DNA from: Flavobacterium alkalisoli
GTDB taxonomy: Bacteria; Bacteroidota; Bacteroidia; Flavobacteriales; Flavobacteriaceae
DNA length: 64,000 nt
Reading direction: 5' to 3'
Assembly (NCBI RefSeq): GCF_008000935.1
Contig: NZ_CP042831.1
Span: 744,001 to 808,000 of the forward strand
Part shown: piece after piece, positions 45,573 through 55,700 of the stretch
Layout: each line of letters starts with the position of its first letter
How positions within the stretch are numbered: the stretch's first letter is position 1
The notes under the pieces: generated by a model
What the model saw: the letters and a program-made list of their open reading frames with translations, nothing else
The model's database searches: none
What the model was told of the DNA's origin: nothing
Made by a program: the position numbers and the translations under genes

Positions 45573-46139
45573 TTAAACCAGCATTCCCCATAACATCTCA
45601 AAGCTATCGTCAATAACCTGCTGTTGTTTTGCTTTGGTAAGCTTGTATTTATTAAGGTAAGAATACAGCCCGAAAATATGGCTGCCCATAATGGTGTGTA
45701 TAAAATCTGTATCGCGTTCTTTAATTGCGCCCGCATCTATAGCCTCTTGTATCTGATCACAGCTCTTCTTCAATGTTTTCTTCACCTCTTCGGGAGATAA
45801 CAACGATGCAAAAGGAGACGTGCTAAACAGCTGGGCATAATAAAACTCATTGGTGTTTTTTAGCGACCAGTCTAACACTGCCCTGAACTGACTCCTGAAC
45901 TTTTCCTTCGGATTGGTTTCCGCTTTGGAATGCTCCTCTACATAAGCGCCCATTTTTGATTTTACATACAGATAAAGTGACACGATAAGATCTTCTTTGG
46001 TCTTATAATAATGAAACAAGGTACCGTTTGCCACACCGGCTTCCTTAGCTATTTTGCTGGTAGGGGTTGCATGAAACCCGTTTTCAACAAAAAGCCTTAA
46101 TGCTGTTGTAAGTATTTGTTCCTGTTTATCCATTGTCAT
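45573..46139 (-). CDS. TetR/AcrR-family transcriptional regulator
   Basis: 188 residues from the ATG at 46139 (ATG at 46133 gives 186). The longer frame to 46190 would include the promoter and is rejected. The helix-turn-helix is in ILTTALRLFVENGFHATPTSKIAKEAGVANGTLFHYYKTKEDLI, the classic TetR head. The C-terminal ligand domain follows (FYYAQLFSTSPFASLLSPEEVK). It presumably represses itself and the MBL-fold gene through the 14-bp shared sequence. Inducer unknown; the hydrolase context suggests a fatty acyl compound or lactone. Confidence 0.9.
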   Translation of the reverse strand: MTMDKQEQILTTALRLFVENGFHATPTSKIAKEAGVANGTLFHYYKTKEDLIVSLYLYVKSKMGAYVEEHSKAETNPKEKFRSQFRAVLDWSLKNTNEFYYAQLFSTSPFASLLSPEEVKKTLKKSCDQIQEAIDAGAIKERDTDFIHTIMGSHIFGLYSYLNKYKLTKAKQQQVIDDSFEMLWGMLV

Positions 46140-46147
46140 ATTAGACC

Positions 46148-46161
46148 GACTAATCACTCTA
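46148..46161. promoter_or_regulatory. Shared operator-like sequence, copy at the tetR promoter
   Basis: GACTAATCACTCTA, identical to 45541-45554. Together with the preceding bases it gives TTAGACCGACTAA (46141-46153), an inverted repeat of TTAG/CTAA. It overlaps the expected start of transcription directly after the -7 box, a good position for autorepression. Confidence 0.65.
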
Positions 46162-46191
46162 CAAAGATATATCTTTTTTATTAAAAACAAA
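46162..46191 (-). promoter_or_regulatory. Promoter of tetR
   Basis: Minus strand: TTTG (46191-46188), 18 nt, TATCTTTG (46169-46162), a good match to the Bacteroidota consensus. The -33 box lies in the arm of the upstream terminator hairpin. The operator-like sequence abuts the -7 box. Confidence 0.65.
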
Positions 46192-46220
46192 ACCCTTTCA
46201 ATAAGAAAGGGTTCGTTTTA
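46187..46220 (-). terminator. Terminator after the ACT-domain gene
   Basis: Stem AACCCTTTC/GAAAGGGTT with loop of five, followed on the minus strand by a T-rich stretch. Ends transcription from the 46257-46919 gene before tetR. Confidence 0.82.
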
Positions 46221-46256
46221 TCATCATGTGTGTGTTTTAATTGTCAAAAAGCCTAA

Positions 46257-46919
46257 TTAGCTTAGATTTTTAAGGTCTTTTATAACCTTAAAGGCAACAT
46301 CTACCTCCTGCTCGCTTACCAAAATGGTAAACTCATAAGAAGTTGAGATAACCTCATTGATTATAATACCTTCCCATGCTAACCTTTGGAAAATATAATA
46401 ATACACACCCGGTGTAGAAATATTATCTTTAGGCAGCTTTACAGTAATAGACGCCAGATTATCTGTGCGTTCAATCTGTTTTTCATCGGCAAACAACTTT
46501 TCTACGATGTGATCTATAGAAGAGCTTACCACGATGTTAGTTTCGTTTACACCTCTTGATGAAGTGTAGAAAACCTCAGGGAACGAATTGATATTAGATA
46601 TCAGGTCGGCCTGCTTGTTAAGAATGGTGTCAGAAATCGCAAAAGTATAATCCGTTAAAGATGACCTTACGGTTATCTCGCCAATAGAACGAAGTACTTT
46701 TACAATTTTGTGATTTACTCTGAAATCAAGGTCCTCAGAAAGTCTTTTTAAAGACATTACAACAGCTCCCTGCTTAACGTCTTTACCAATTTCCTGTTCA
46801 AGTTCGGGCATCATTGTTCTCGCGAGAGAGGTAAGGTTGATGATACCTTGCGACAACGCACTTAATAAAAAGGGCTTTGTCTTGATGTAGTGTTCTACTA
46901 CAGAAGAAATAGTTTTCAT
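46257..46919 (-). CDS. ACT-domain protein (often labelled aspartate kinase-like)
   Basis: 220 residues. The N-terminal half (AHLTSL-like helices: LSALSQGIINLTSLARTMMPELEQEIGK) looks like a winged-helix domain with GAVVMSLKRLSED. The C-terminal part (ASITVKLPKDNISTPGVYYYIFQRLAWEGIIINEVIS) has the pattern of an ACT domain as in aspartate kinases. No kinase domain is present, so the label aspartate kinase is misleading. A metabolite-sensing regulator is more likely. A minus-strand -7 like TATATTTG lies at 46957-46964. Confidence 0.75.
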   Translation of the reverse strand: MKTISSVVEHYIKTKPFLLSALSQGIINLTSLARTMMPELEQEIGKDVKQGAVVMSLKRLSEDLDFRVNHKIVKVLRSIGEITVRSSLTDYTFAISDTILNKQADLISNINSFPEVFYTSSRGVNETNIVVSSSIDHIVEKLFADEKQIERTDNLASITVKLPKDNISTPGVYYYIFQRLAWEGIIINEVISTSYEFTILVSEQEVDVAFKVIKDLKNLS

Positions 46920-46996
46920 AGCTTAATAGGTTGTTACATAAAGTCTTTTCCCGTAACAAATATAAAAAATAAAAATAATTGTTACATATTTAACAA

Positions 46997-47356
46997 CTAA
47001 AAATAAAAAAAAGCGTCAACTATATGTTCTATAACAAAATTGCCGTTATTGTTATAAATTGATACTATATCAAACCGTACTTCAGCGTCTAAATCATAAA
47101 GGTTAATATACTCATCTACAGCCTTTACCATTAATTTTATCTTCTTTGGTGTAACAAAATCCTGCGGAAGGCCAAATTCAAGGCTCGATCGCGTCTTTAC
47201 TTCCACAACGGCAAGGATATCTCCCTTTTTTGCAAGGATATCTATTTCTGCTTTCTGAAAAACCCAGTTGGTTTCCAGTATTTCATAACCTTCCTTAAGC
47301 AAAAAATCTACGGCCAGTTCTTCGCCTTTTTTGCCCAGTTCATTATGCTCTGCCAT
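46997..47356 (-). CDS. YraN-family (UPF0102) nuclease-fold protein
   Basis: 119 residues, standard length. GKKGEELAVDFLLKEGYEILETNWV and the catalytic-type EIDILAKKGDILAVVEVKTRSS (D, ExK) match the UPF0102 restriction-endonuclease-like fold. Biochemical role not established. Its start directly abuts the stop of the S66 peptidase gene at 47357, so they are coupled. Confidence 0.93.
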   Translation of the reverse strand: MAEHNELGKKGEELAVDFLLKEGYEILETNWVFQKAEIDILAKKGDILAVVEVKTRSSLEFGLPQDFVTPKKIKLMVKAVDEYINLYDLDAEVRFDIVSIYNNNGNFVIEHIVDAFFYF

Positions 47357-48337
47357 TTATTCAAATGTCACTTTAGTGCCCTGTGCCGTTACTTCAAGAG
47401 TGATTTTCTTTCCAAAAACAAGAGCCCTGTTATCGGTTGTATGTCCTGCGGGGAAATTAAAGCAAATAGGTATATCGTAGTCTTTGGTAATGTCTTTTAT
47501 AATTTCGAGCGCATCATGCCCCCATGGTATATCATTATCATTCATCTTGGTCATCCCACCAATAATAATACCTTTCACATTCTTAAAGTAACCGTTGCGT
47601 TTTAGGTTCATCATCATACGGTCTATATGGTACAGGTACTCGTCAAGGTCTTCAATAAAAAGGATCTTGTCTTTATAATCCACTTCCGATTCCGATCCGA
47701 CAATACTGTACAATACCGAAAGGTTACCCCCTACCAATTCTCCTGTAGCTTTACCCTGTTTATTATAAGAGTGCGCCGGGATGCTGTATTGCAGTTTCTC
47801 TCCAAAAAGTGCTTTTCTTAAAGTCTCCTTAGCGGCATCGGTAGCATGAAGCACACTTACACACATAATACCGTGCAGGGTTGCAATATCCATATTATTG
47901 ATATGGCTGTGCAGTACGGTAGCATCACTAAAGCCAATAATCCATTTGGGGTGCTTTTTAAAGTTGTCAAACTTTATACGGTCTACCATCCTCACAGTAC
48001 CGTAACCACCCTTAGCACACCATACTGCCTTTATGGAAGGATTGTCTATCATTTCCTGAAAATCGGTTGCGCGCTGCCAGTCGGCCCCGGCAAGCTGATT
48101 GTTTTCCTTACCTATGCTTTTACCTATTACCACATTAAGCCCCCAGCTTTTAAGCAAATCTATAGCAGGCTGCAGGTGTACGGCTTCAACTTTGCGGGCG
48201 GTGGCTACTATGCCCACAGTATCTCCTTTAGTAAGGTACGGCGGAATTTTCATAAGGTCTTGTGCTTGTATTAGAGATGTAAAATGTATTAAGGTTAAAA
48301 CTAAAACGGCTTTTATAAATCGTGATATCCTTTGCAT
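47357..48337 (-). CDS. Exported LD-carboxypeptidase (peptidase family S66)
   Basis: 326 residues. Signal peptide (FIKAVLVLTLIHFTSLIQAQ), then KGDTVGIVATARKV and the nucleophile region WIIGFSDATVLHSHI. The C-terminal region has ILFIEDLDEYLYHIDRMMMNLKR with the Glu and the later FPAGHTTDN His site, as in LdcA. It cleaves the D-Ala from tetrapeptide murein fragments; the signal peptide suggests a periplasmic location, unlike the cytosolic E. coli enzyme. Its stop is adjacent to the YraN start. Divergent from metG. Confidence 0.9.
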   Translation of the reverse strand: MQRISRFIKAVLVLTLIHFTSLIQAQDLMKIPPYLTKGDTVGIVATARKVEAVHLQPAIDLLKSWGLNVVIGKSIGKENNQLAGADWQRATDFQEMIDNPSIKAVWCAKGGYGTVRMVDRIKFDNFKKHPKWIIGFSDATVLHSHINNMDIATLHGIMCVSVLHATDAAKETLRKALFGEKLQYSIPAHSYNKQGKATGELVGGNLSVLYSIVGSESEVDYKDKILFIEDLDEYLYHIDRMMMNLKRNGYFKNVKGIIIGGMTKMNDNDIPWGHDALEIIKDITKDYDIPICFNFPAGHTTDNRALVFGKKITLEVTAQGTKVTFE

Positions 48338-48469
48338 TCGCTTATTTTTTCAGTTAAACAAACTTAACGAAAAATACCGACTATGTCTTCGTTCAAATTC
48401 TTAACAATTATACAAAATCAGTATCGCTCTTATTACAATAAGGGTACAAAAAATAACGCTAATTATTCG

Positions 48470-48477
48470 TACTTTTG
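48470..48477 (+). promoter_or_regulatory. Candidate -7 element of metG
   Basis: TACTTTTG fits TAnnTTTG and lies 22 nt before the metG start. The -33 box is not clear. Confidence 0.4.
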
Positions 48478-48499
48478 CGATTCAATTTAAATTTTCGAG

Positions 48500-50563
48500 A
48501 TGTTACAAGATCCAAAAAGATATACTGTTACGGCAGCATTGCCTTATACTAACGGGCCTATACATATAGGTCACCTGGCTGGTGTTTATGTTCCTTCTGA
48601 TATTTATTCGCGTTACCTTAGGTTACAGGGTAAAGATGTGGCGTTTATTTGCGGAAGCGACGAGCATGGTGTGGCAATATCCATGAAGGCTAAAAAAGAA
48701 GGCATTACTCCGCAGCAGGTAATAGATAAGTACCACACTATTATCAAGCAGTCTTTTGAGGATTTTGGTATCTCTTTCGATAACTATTCCCGTACTTCAG
48801 CCAAAGTACACCATGAAACGGCAAGTGAGTTTTTCAGGAAACTGTATGATGAAGGGAAATTTATTGAAGAAGTAACCGAACAGCTTTATGATGAGGAAGC
48901 ACACCAGTTCCTGGCCGACCGTTTTGTAACAGGTACCTGCCCTAAATGTGGTAATGAGGAGGCTTATGGCGACCAGTGTGAAAGATGTGGTTCATCGCTT
49001 AACGCTACCGATCTTATCAATCCGAAATCGACAATAACCGGATCTAAACCGGTATTAAAGGAAACCAAGCACTGGTTCCTTCCGCTGGATCAATATGATA
49101 CCTTTTTAAGGGAATGGGTACTGGAAGGCCATAAAAACGACTGGAAACCTAATGTATTCGGTCAGGTAAAATCATGGCTGGACGACGGACTTAAGCCTCG
49201 TGCGGTTACCCGCGACCTTGACTGGGGTATCCCGGTACCGGTAGATGGTGCCGAAGGTAAAGTACTTTATGTTTGGTTTGACGCTCCTATAGGTTACATA
49301 TCATCTACAAAAGAGTGGGCGCAACGCGAAGGAAAAGACTGGGAACCTTACTGGAAAAGCAACGATACCAAACTGGTACACTTTATAGGTAAGGATAATA
49401 TTGTTTTCCACTGTGTGATATTCCCTGCCATGCTTAAAGCAGAAGGTACTTATATATTACCGGACAACGTTCCTGCAAACGAGTTCCTTAACCTTGAAGG
49501 CAACAAACTATCTACTTCTAAAAACTGGGCAGTATGGTTGCACGAGTACCTTGAAGATTTTCCGGGCAAACAGGATGTACTGCGCTATGCATTAACTTCT
49601 AATGCCCCTGAGACTAAGGACAACGACTTTACCTGGAAAGATTTTCAGGCAAGAAACAATAACGAGCTGGTAGCCATATTTGGTAACTTTATAAACCGTG
49701 TGGTAGTACTTAGCAACAAATATTACAACGGTGTTATTCCTGCACCAAATGAGTTTAGTGATGTAGATGAGGCTACGCTTACCGAAATGCGTGCGTATCC
49801 TGCTGTTATAGCGAGCTCTGTAGAGCGTTACCGTTTTAGGGAAGCCCTTAGCGAACTGATGAACCTTGCCCGCCTTGGTAACAAATACCTTGCAGATGAG
49901 GAGCCTTGGAAAATGGTAAAAGAAAACCCTGCAAGGGTACAGACACAAATGTATGTGGCATTACAGATTGCTGCGGCATTATCGGTACTTTCTGAGCCAT
50001 TCCTTCCGTTTACGGCAGCTAAACTTAAAAGCATGCTTAACCTTGCTGACGGCGAACTGGCATGGAATGATATTACACTTAAGGAAGATCTTATAAAAGC
50101 AGGCCATCAGATAGGGCAGGCAGAACTGCTTTTTGCTAAAATAGAAGACGAAGAAATACAAAAACAAGTGGAGAAACTGGAAGCTACAAAAACAGCTAAC
50201 AATGCAGCCAATAAGACTGTAGAACCTCAAAAAGAGACTATTACTTTTGAAGATTTTGCCAAGATGGATATCCGTACGGGTACTATTCTTGAAGCAGAAA
50301 AAATGCCTAAAGCCAACAAGCTTTTAGTATTAAAAGTAGATACGGGTATTGATGTTCGTACTATTGTTTCGGGTATTGCAGAAAGTTTTAAACCTGAAGA
50401 TATAATAGGCAAACGTGTTAGCGTTCTTGTTAACCTTGCCCCTCGTGCCCTTAGAGGTGTGGAGAGCCAGGGTATGATTCTTATGACACAAAATGCCGAA
50501 GGCAAACTGGTTTTCATTAACCCGGATGCTGATGGTGTTGGTAACGGTGAAATGATTAGTTAA
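48500..50563 (+). CDS. metG: Methionyl-tRNA synthetase
   Basis: 687 residues. The HIGH signature is at residues 22-25 in PIHIGHLAG. The zinc knuckle [18 protein letters not shown] has four cysteines. KLSTSK stands in place of KMSKS. A C-terminal tRNA-binding domain ([21 protein letters not shown]) of the EMAP-II/Arc1p type gives the dimeric form of the enzyme. It charges tRNA-Met, including the initiator. It ends in a strong terminator. Confidence 0.97.
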   Translation: MLQDPKRYTVTAALPYTNGPIHIGHLAGVYVPSDIYSRYLRLQGKDVAFICGSDEHGVAISMKAKKEGITPQQVIDKYHTIIKQSFEDFGISFDNYSRTSAKVHHETASEFFRKLYDEGKFIEEVTEQLYDEEAHQFLADRFVTGTCPKCGNEEAYGDQCERCGSSLNATDLINPKSTITGSKPVLKETKHWFLPLDQYDTFLREWVLEGHKNDWKPNVFGQVKSWLDDGLKPRAVTRDLDWGIPVPVDGAEGKVLYVWFDAPIGYISSTKEWAQREGKDWEPYWKSNDTKLVHFIGKDNIVFHCVIFPAMLKAEGTYILPDNVPANEFLNLEGNKLSTSKNWAVWLHEYLEDFPGKQDVLRYALTSNAPETKDNDFTWKDFQARNNNELVAIFGNFINRVVVLSNKYYNGVIPAPNEFSDVDEATLTEMRAYPAVIASSVERYRFREALSELMNLARLGNKYLADEEPWKMVKENPARVQTQMYVALQIAAALSVLSEPFLPFTAAKLKSMLNLADGELAWNDITLKEDLIKAGHQIGQAELLFAKIEDEEIQKQVEKLEATKTANNAANKTVEPQKETITFEDFAKMDIRTGTILEAEKMPKANKLLVLKVDTGIDVRTIVSGIAESFKPEDIIGKRVSVLVNLAPRALRGVESQGMILMTQNAEGKLVFINPDADGVGNGEMIS

Positions 50564-50580
50564 TCCGTTCCCTGTTAATA

Positions 50581-50612
50581 TAAAAAAGGCTCCCAATCGG
50601 GAGCCTTTTACT
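50581..50612. terminator. Terminator after metG
   Basis: Stem AAAAGGCTCCC/GGGAGCCTTTT with loop AATC, A run before and T-rich after. Serves metG and the convergent nitroreductase gene. Confidence 0.9.
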
Positions 50613-50619
50613 TTTATGC

Positions 50620-51249
50620 TTAGTCTAATTCCTTTATCAGTTCCTCTTTAGTCTTTCTTGCTTTTTTCATTGTTATCAGCCAGTCCTTTTCGGTATCACG
50701 ATAGCCTAAAGGCAGTAATAATACGCTTTTAAAGCCCTGTTCTTTAAGCCCTAAAAGCTCATCCAAAGCCTCAGGGTTAAAGCCTTCTATCGGGGTTGCG
50801 TCTACCTTTTCGGTAGCAGCGGCTGCTATGGCAAAACTAAAAGCAATATAGGCCTGATGTGCCGCATGGTTATAGTTAACTTCAGCCGGTCTGTTTGCAT
50901 ACGACTTAATTAAAAACTGACGGTACTCATCCCATTTTTCACTAAAGCCACGCACCGCATACATACTCTTAAAGGTATCTGTAATACGCTCTTCAGTATA
51001 ATTATCCCATGCTGCAAATATCAGCAGGTGGGAACAGTCCCTTATTACGGTCTGATTATTGGCAACAGGCATGATCTTATTTTTAAGCTCCTCGCCTTTA
51101 ACCACAAGTACCTCAAAAGGCTGAAGCCCGCTAGATGTAGGCGCCAGCCGTACCGCTTCTAAAATCCTTTCTATTTTATCGTCTGCTATCTTCTCACCAT
51201 TCATGGCTTTGGTAGCATATCTCCAGTTTAAATGTTCTAAAAATTCCAT
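50620..51249 (-). CDS. Nitroreductase-family FMN oxidoreductase
   Basis: 209 residues. NWRYATKAMNGEKI at the N-terminus, LAPTSSGLQPFEVLVVKG for FMN binding, and the C-terminal LLPLGYRDTEKDW motif are typical of NfsB-like NAD(P)H-dependent reductases. Such enzymes reduce nitroaromatics, quinones or flavins. Single gene, convergent with metG. Confidence 0.9.
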   Translation of the reverse strand: MEFLEHLNWRYATKAMNGEKIADDKIERILEAVRLAPTSSGLQPFEVLVVKGEELKNKIMPVANNQTVIRDCSHLLIFAAWDNYTEERITDTFKSMYAVRGFSEKWDEYRQFLIKSYANRPAEVNYNHAAHQAYIAFSFAIAAAATEKVDATPIEGFNPEALDELLGLKEQGFKSVLLLPLGYRDTEKDWLITMKKARKTKEELIKELD

Positions 51250-51465
51250 ATGTAGTATTTTACCGAGTGCAGGGCCCTTTTTTGACTTTCAAAACATAAA
51301 CCCTGTCTCCTCATTTTGAAATGCAAAAATACGATGATAAATGCAATACGCTTAAAAAGTTTGTTTATTTAACCCTGTAACCTTTAAAAAGAACATAACT
51401 AAACCTCTATCAGCAAATTAATCGCTAACTTTATAGTACATACTAACCATTTATACCTAAGAATT

Positions 51466-51783
51466 ATGAACAGGAACACAAAAGGTTTTCTGGTATTTAT
51501 AGCATTAATGTCATTGCTTTTTGTTTTAGTCGATGTGTTTTTATGGATAAATGTTGCCAATGGCTTTGACGGAAAGGAAGAAATGCGTTCGGCTTATATA
51601 CAGCATTACCCTAATCCTGTAAGAAACCTGCAGGGGCTTATTATACTGCCGTTGGTATTGCTTACCTTTGCTTCGCTGTTTTTTATACGTTCGGCCAGAA
51701 CCAATTTCATTAAGATAGCCGGGGCAACACTTGCTGTCCTGCTGGCCATTTTTTTAATCTGGAAAATGTTCTCTATTTATTAA
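51466..51783 (+). CDS. Small membrane protein of unknown function
   Basis: 105 residues with three hydrophobic segments: about 8-28 (FLVFIALMSLLFVLVDVFLW), 57-74 (IILPLVLLTFASLFFI) and 84-101 (GATLAVLLAIFLIW). The loop between the first two carries HYPNPVRNLQG. No family recognised. Its TAA stop shares one base with the ATG of the deacetylase-family gene, so the two are coupled. Confidence 0.7.
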   Translation: MNRNTKGFLVFIALMSLLFVLVDVFLWINVANGFDGKEEMRSAYIQHYPNPVRNLQGLIILPLVLLTFASLFFIRSARTNFIKIAGATLAVLLAIFLIWKMFSIY

Positions 51784-52685
51784 TGCTCCCTATAGCTTAC
51801 CACCCCATTTACAAACATCCGTTACCGGAAGGCCACCGCTTTCCCATGATAAAATATGAACTCCTGCCTCAGCAATTACTTCATGAAGGCACGGCTGTGA
51901 AAAGCGATTTCTATTCGCCTTCCCTGCCCGATATGCAGCATATACTTGAGGTACATAAAAAGGAATATGTGGATGAGCTTGTTAATTTGACACTTGACCC
52001 AAGGGCGGTTAGAAAAATCGGTTTTCCGCTTTCGGCAGAACTGGTGGAAAGGGAACTGCGCATTGCCGAAGGTACTATTTGGGGATGCCATAAAGCTATG
52101 GAACACGGCATTGCCTTTAATATTGCAGGCGGCACACACCATGCCTACAGCAACAGGGGTGAGGCGTTTTGCCTGCTTAACGATCAGGCGATAGGGGCAA
52201 AATACCTCATCAATAACAAACTGGCTAAAAAAGTACTGATTGTAGACCTTGACGTACATCAGGGTAACGGTACTGCCGAGATATTTGAAGGTAATAACGA
52301 TATATTTACCTTTTCCATACATGGTAAAAGCAACTATCCGTTTAAAAAGGAAACGTCTGACCTTGATATTGCCCTACCGGATAATACCGGAGATGCCGAA
52401 TACCTTTCCATACTGGAAGATACATTACCTAAACTTATTGAGACTGAAAAGCCCGATTTTATTTTTTACCTGAGTGGGGTAGACATACTAGCTTCTGACA
52501 AACTGGGTAAATTAGGCTGTACTATTGAAGGGTGCAGGCAACGTGATGAGTATGTACTATCGCTTTGCCATAAATTGGGTATACCGGTGCAATGCAGTAT
52601 GGGTGGAGGTTACAGCCCCGATATCAAAATTATTATTGAAGCCCACGCCAATACTTACAGAGTGGCAAGGCATATATATGTATAA
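51783..52685 (+). CDS. Histone deacetylase/acetoin-utilisation family hydrolase
   Basis: 300 residues. The catalytic and metal motifs are GGTHHAYSNRGEAFCLLND and DLDVHQGNGTAEIF, with a further metal Asp in YLSGVDILASDKLG and the C-terminal MGGGYSPD. Bacterial relatives deacetylate polyamines or small acetylated compounds with zinc. It is coupled to a small membrane protein gene. The exact substrate is unknown. Confidence 0.92.
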   Translation: MLPIAYHPIYKHPLPEGHRFPMIKYELLPQQLLHEGTAVKSDFYSPSLPDMQHILEVHKKEYVDELVNLTLDPRAVRKIGFPLSAELVERELRIAEGTIWGCHKAMEHGIAFNIAGGTHHAYSNRGEAFCLLNDQAIGAKYLINNKLAKKVLIVDLDVHQGNGTAEIFEGNNDIFTFSIHGKSNYPFKKETSDLDIALPDNTGDAEYLSILEDTLPKLIETEKPDFIFYLSGVDILASDKLGKLGCTIEGCRQRDEYVLSLCHKLGIPVQCSMGGGYSPDIKIIIEAHANTYRVARHIYV

Positions 52686-52715
52686 AAAAAAGCGGGGCAA
52701 TTGCCCCGCTTCTTC
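52686..52715. terminator. Terminator between the deacetylase and the AAA+ ATPase
   Basis: AGCGGGGCAATTGCCCCGCT (52691-52710) is a perfect palindrome. On the minus strand it is followed by eight T, so it ends the ATPase transcript strongly. On the plus strand the T tract is weaker. Confidence 0.9.
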
Positions 52716-52723
52716 TTTCATAG

Positions 52724-55700
52724 CTATTTCTCCCTCAACCCCTGACGCAATATTTCTTTTATACCTTCTATATGCTGGGTAAATTCCATTACCTGCGAAA
52801 GCATCTGCGCCATTTCATTCTTATCTCCAAAGCCTTTCAGCTTATTGTTTTTCACAAAGGTTTCCTTAATGGAAGCCCAGCGTTCTTTTTCATCATCGCC
52901 CAGCATACCTGTCATTTCCTTAAACTTTAACAGGTTGGCTTCGGCAGCACTGGTAAGCGTTTGTGTCTCGTTTTGATAATGCGATAACAATAAGGTTTGT
53001 ATCTCGGCATCATTCATTACAGGAACAATTTTACCCACCAGCTTGTTCATATCACGGTACGATCCCTGTAGCCTGAAAGGCGGTTCGGTACGGTAGGCAT
53101 CTTCCATCGCTGCCGATGCTATATAGGCTGCATTAGTCTTAAGCACAACCTTACGCACTTTAACCACTTTATCCAGTAATGAGATGTAAGTCTCAATATC
53201 CTGCTTGGTGTGGTTACCCTTAAGCTCCAGTCCGTCACGCTGCCCTGTTTCGGCCATAGTGATGAGCGGATACAGGTCGTCCATACTTTTAGAAGCCAGT
53301 TGTGCCAGTACCGGGTTTGAAGTAAGCGCATTTTCAATAAGGCTCAGTTCAAACAACTGTGAGGTGTTGCCAATTACATCTCCCAGATTATAAATATCAG
53401 CACGGTTGGCAAGCATGTCCGGTATACGGAATTTCTCTCCTGTTTCGGTATACGGGTTACCCGCCATTACCACACAGAATTTCTTAGCCTTCATGTCATA
53501 CGTTTTAGGCTGTCCGTTGTATACACCCTCAATCTTACGGGTACCATCGGCAAGCGAAATAAACTTTTGCAGGAACTCAGGACTGCAATGCTGAATATCG
53601 TCCAGATACAGCATCACATTATTACCCATTTCCAGTGCAAGGTTCAGTTTCTTAAGCTCTTCCCTTGCTGCGGCATTATTTGCCGAAGACGGGTCTACCG
53701 AGGTTACCTCGTGTCCAATGGCCGGTCCGTTTATTTTCATAAACACAAGACCAAGCCTGTTTGCCAGATACTCCATAAGGGTAGTTTTACCATATCCAGG
53801 AGGCGAAACTAACAGTAGCATTCCCGAACGATCTGTACGGCGGTTCTCTCCGGCACTACCCAACTGCTTGGCAAGGTTATCACCAAACAACGGCAGGTAC
53901 ACCTGATCTATAAGTTTGTTACGCACAAACGAGGTTAATACCTTTGGCATAAACTCATTAAGCCTCAAATCTGTTTTAAGCTGTTGGGTAAGCTTATGGC
54001 GCTCTGCCCTAAAAGCCTCAAATGCCGGAACATCTACCGTAAAATACCTTTCCATTAACTGTACGAAATGGTGGTAATGGAAATGGTAAGTTCCCTCGGC
54101 AATCGTATTATGCGAACCTGCAAGACCTGTTATTTCCTCTTCCGGTTCAACATTGACTTTCTTCTCAGCCGACTCATGCCTGTACAACAGCAGGGCTGCA
54201 ATTTCATACAGGTATTCCATATTGTCCTGCTGCCCTCCCTGATTAAGGTAAGACGACACCCACTGGGTTGCCAGCTGTATAGGGGCTTCTGTATCGTGGG
54301 CATTTTCAAGATTATGTCTAAACGCCACAGCGGCACCCTTATTTTCCAAGATTTTTACAAAGCTCTCCGCAAGATGCGAAGCTTTATGGCTTATACTGAA
54401 GGTATCATCATTTTTAAGTTCCTCAAACAGGTAACCGGCAATGGTATAAGCATCTGTATTACCGGTTTTGTTTAAGGCTCGCTTTTCAAGGAATTTTTCT
54501 ATTTCCTGAGTCAGTTCCTCAACTATATAATCAAACTCTGTGCTGTTAGGGAATATGGCCAAAACGCCTCCCGCAGCTTTTATTTTACTGTTCAGTTTAG
54601 TGCGCTGCTCTTCCGGCAGGCTATACCAAAAAAACTGTGCACAGGCCCTAACCACAGGACTGTAACGTAACAGCCCCAATGTATGGTGTTTGCTTACCAA
54701 AGCCTTTAAAAACTTAAAGGCATCGGCATCATGCACCCCTTTTACATAACCTTCGGTATAGTTTTTAGAGGTCTCTTCACTAACCAGTTTTGCCAATTCC
54801 TCATCGGTAAAGTTGTTTAACTCTTCAGGATTATAGTTCCTGAAAATCTTATAAGCAAGGTAAGCACCCCTGTATATCTCATTATTCTCTGACACCAAAT
54901 CCTGATCCCAGTATTTTTGTGATGACAAAAGGTTCTCACTTTTCAGTTCCTGATAAAAATCGGTACCTGTTAAGTGATAGTTCAGTTTACCGTCCCTGTA
55001 CACAATGGTAAGGTCTAAAGGCTGCTTGTTTACTGCAAACCTATGGTTACCAAAACGAATTATATTATCGCCATCCTCATACAGTTCCTGCCTGTCCTTA
55101 AGCTTACGAAGGGCATCCTCCCGAGCCGATTTCAGCTCGGTTTCAATAGCCTCTGCCTTTCCGGTATCTTCCAATGCTACCAGCTGCTGCACCAAATCAC
55201 GAAGTTTGGCAATCATAAGGTCAGAAGCAAAATAACCGTTTATATCCTCAACAGAATTGAATGTCAGGGCTTTTGAAGCCACATTTTTAAGTATACGCTG
55301 CGAAGCGCTCTCTATGGCAACTGCCTTCTTGTTTCGGGCTTCGGTAAGGCCGTTCTTTTTTGCTTCAAAAGCAGCATAAACCTCTTCCCTTTTTTCTATT
55401 ATCGATTCGGTAAACTCCTCATAATCGGCAAAACGCGCTTCAAGGTCTTCAAGCTGAACCGATATCTTATTAAGCAGTTCTTCTGTCTTTTCCGGAGTAT
55501 CTGCCCTGTCCAGTGCATTTACAATACTCTGGTCAATCAATTTGATTTGAGCAGCAAAGTCGGCCTTGGCTTCCTTACCTCCCAATGACGATATTTTGTT
55601 CTTAATATCTGCCTTAAGCCTGTTAAGCGTTGCAAATATGAGCGATATGTTATTGATGATCTGCGTAGACTGCGAAGTGTCTTCTATTTTTAGGTTAGAC

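Noticed and set aside
52691..52710. Perfect 20-bp palindrome considered as an operator
   Set aside because: Its position between two gene ends and the T run on the minus strand fit a terminator.
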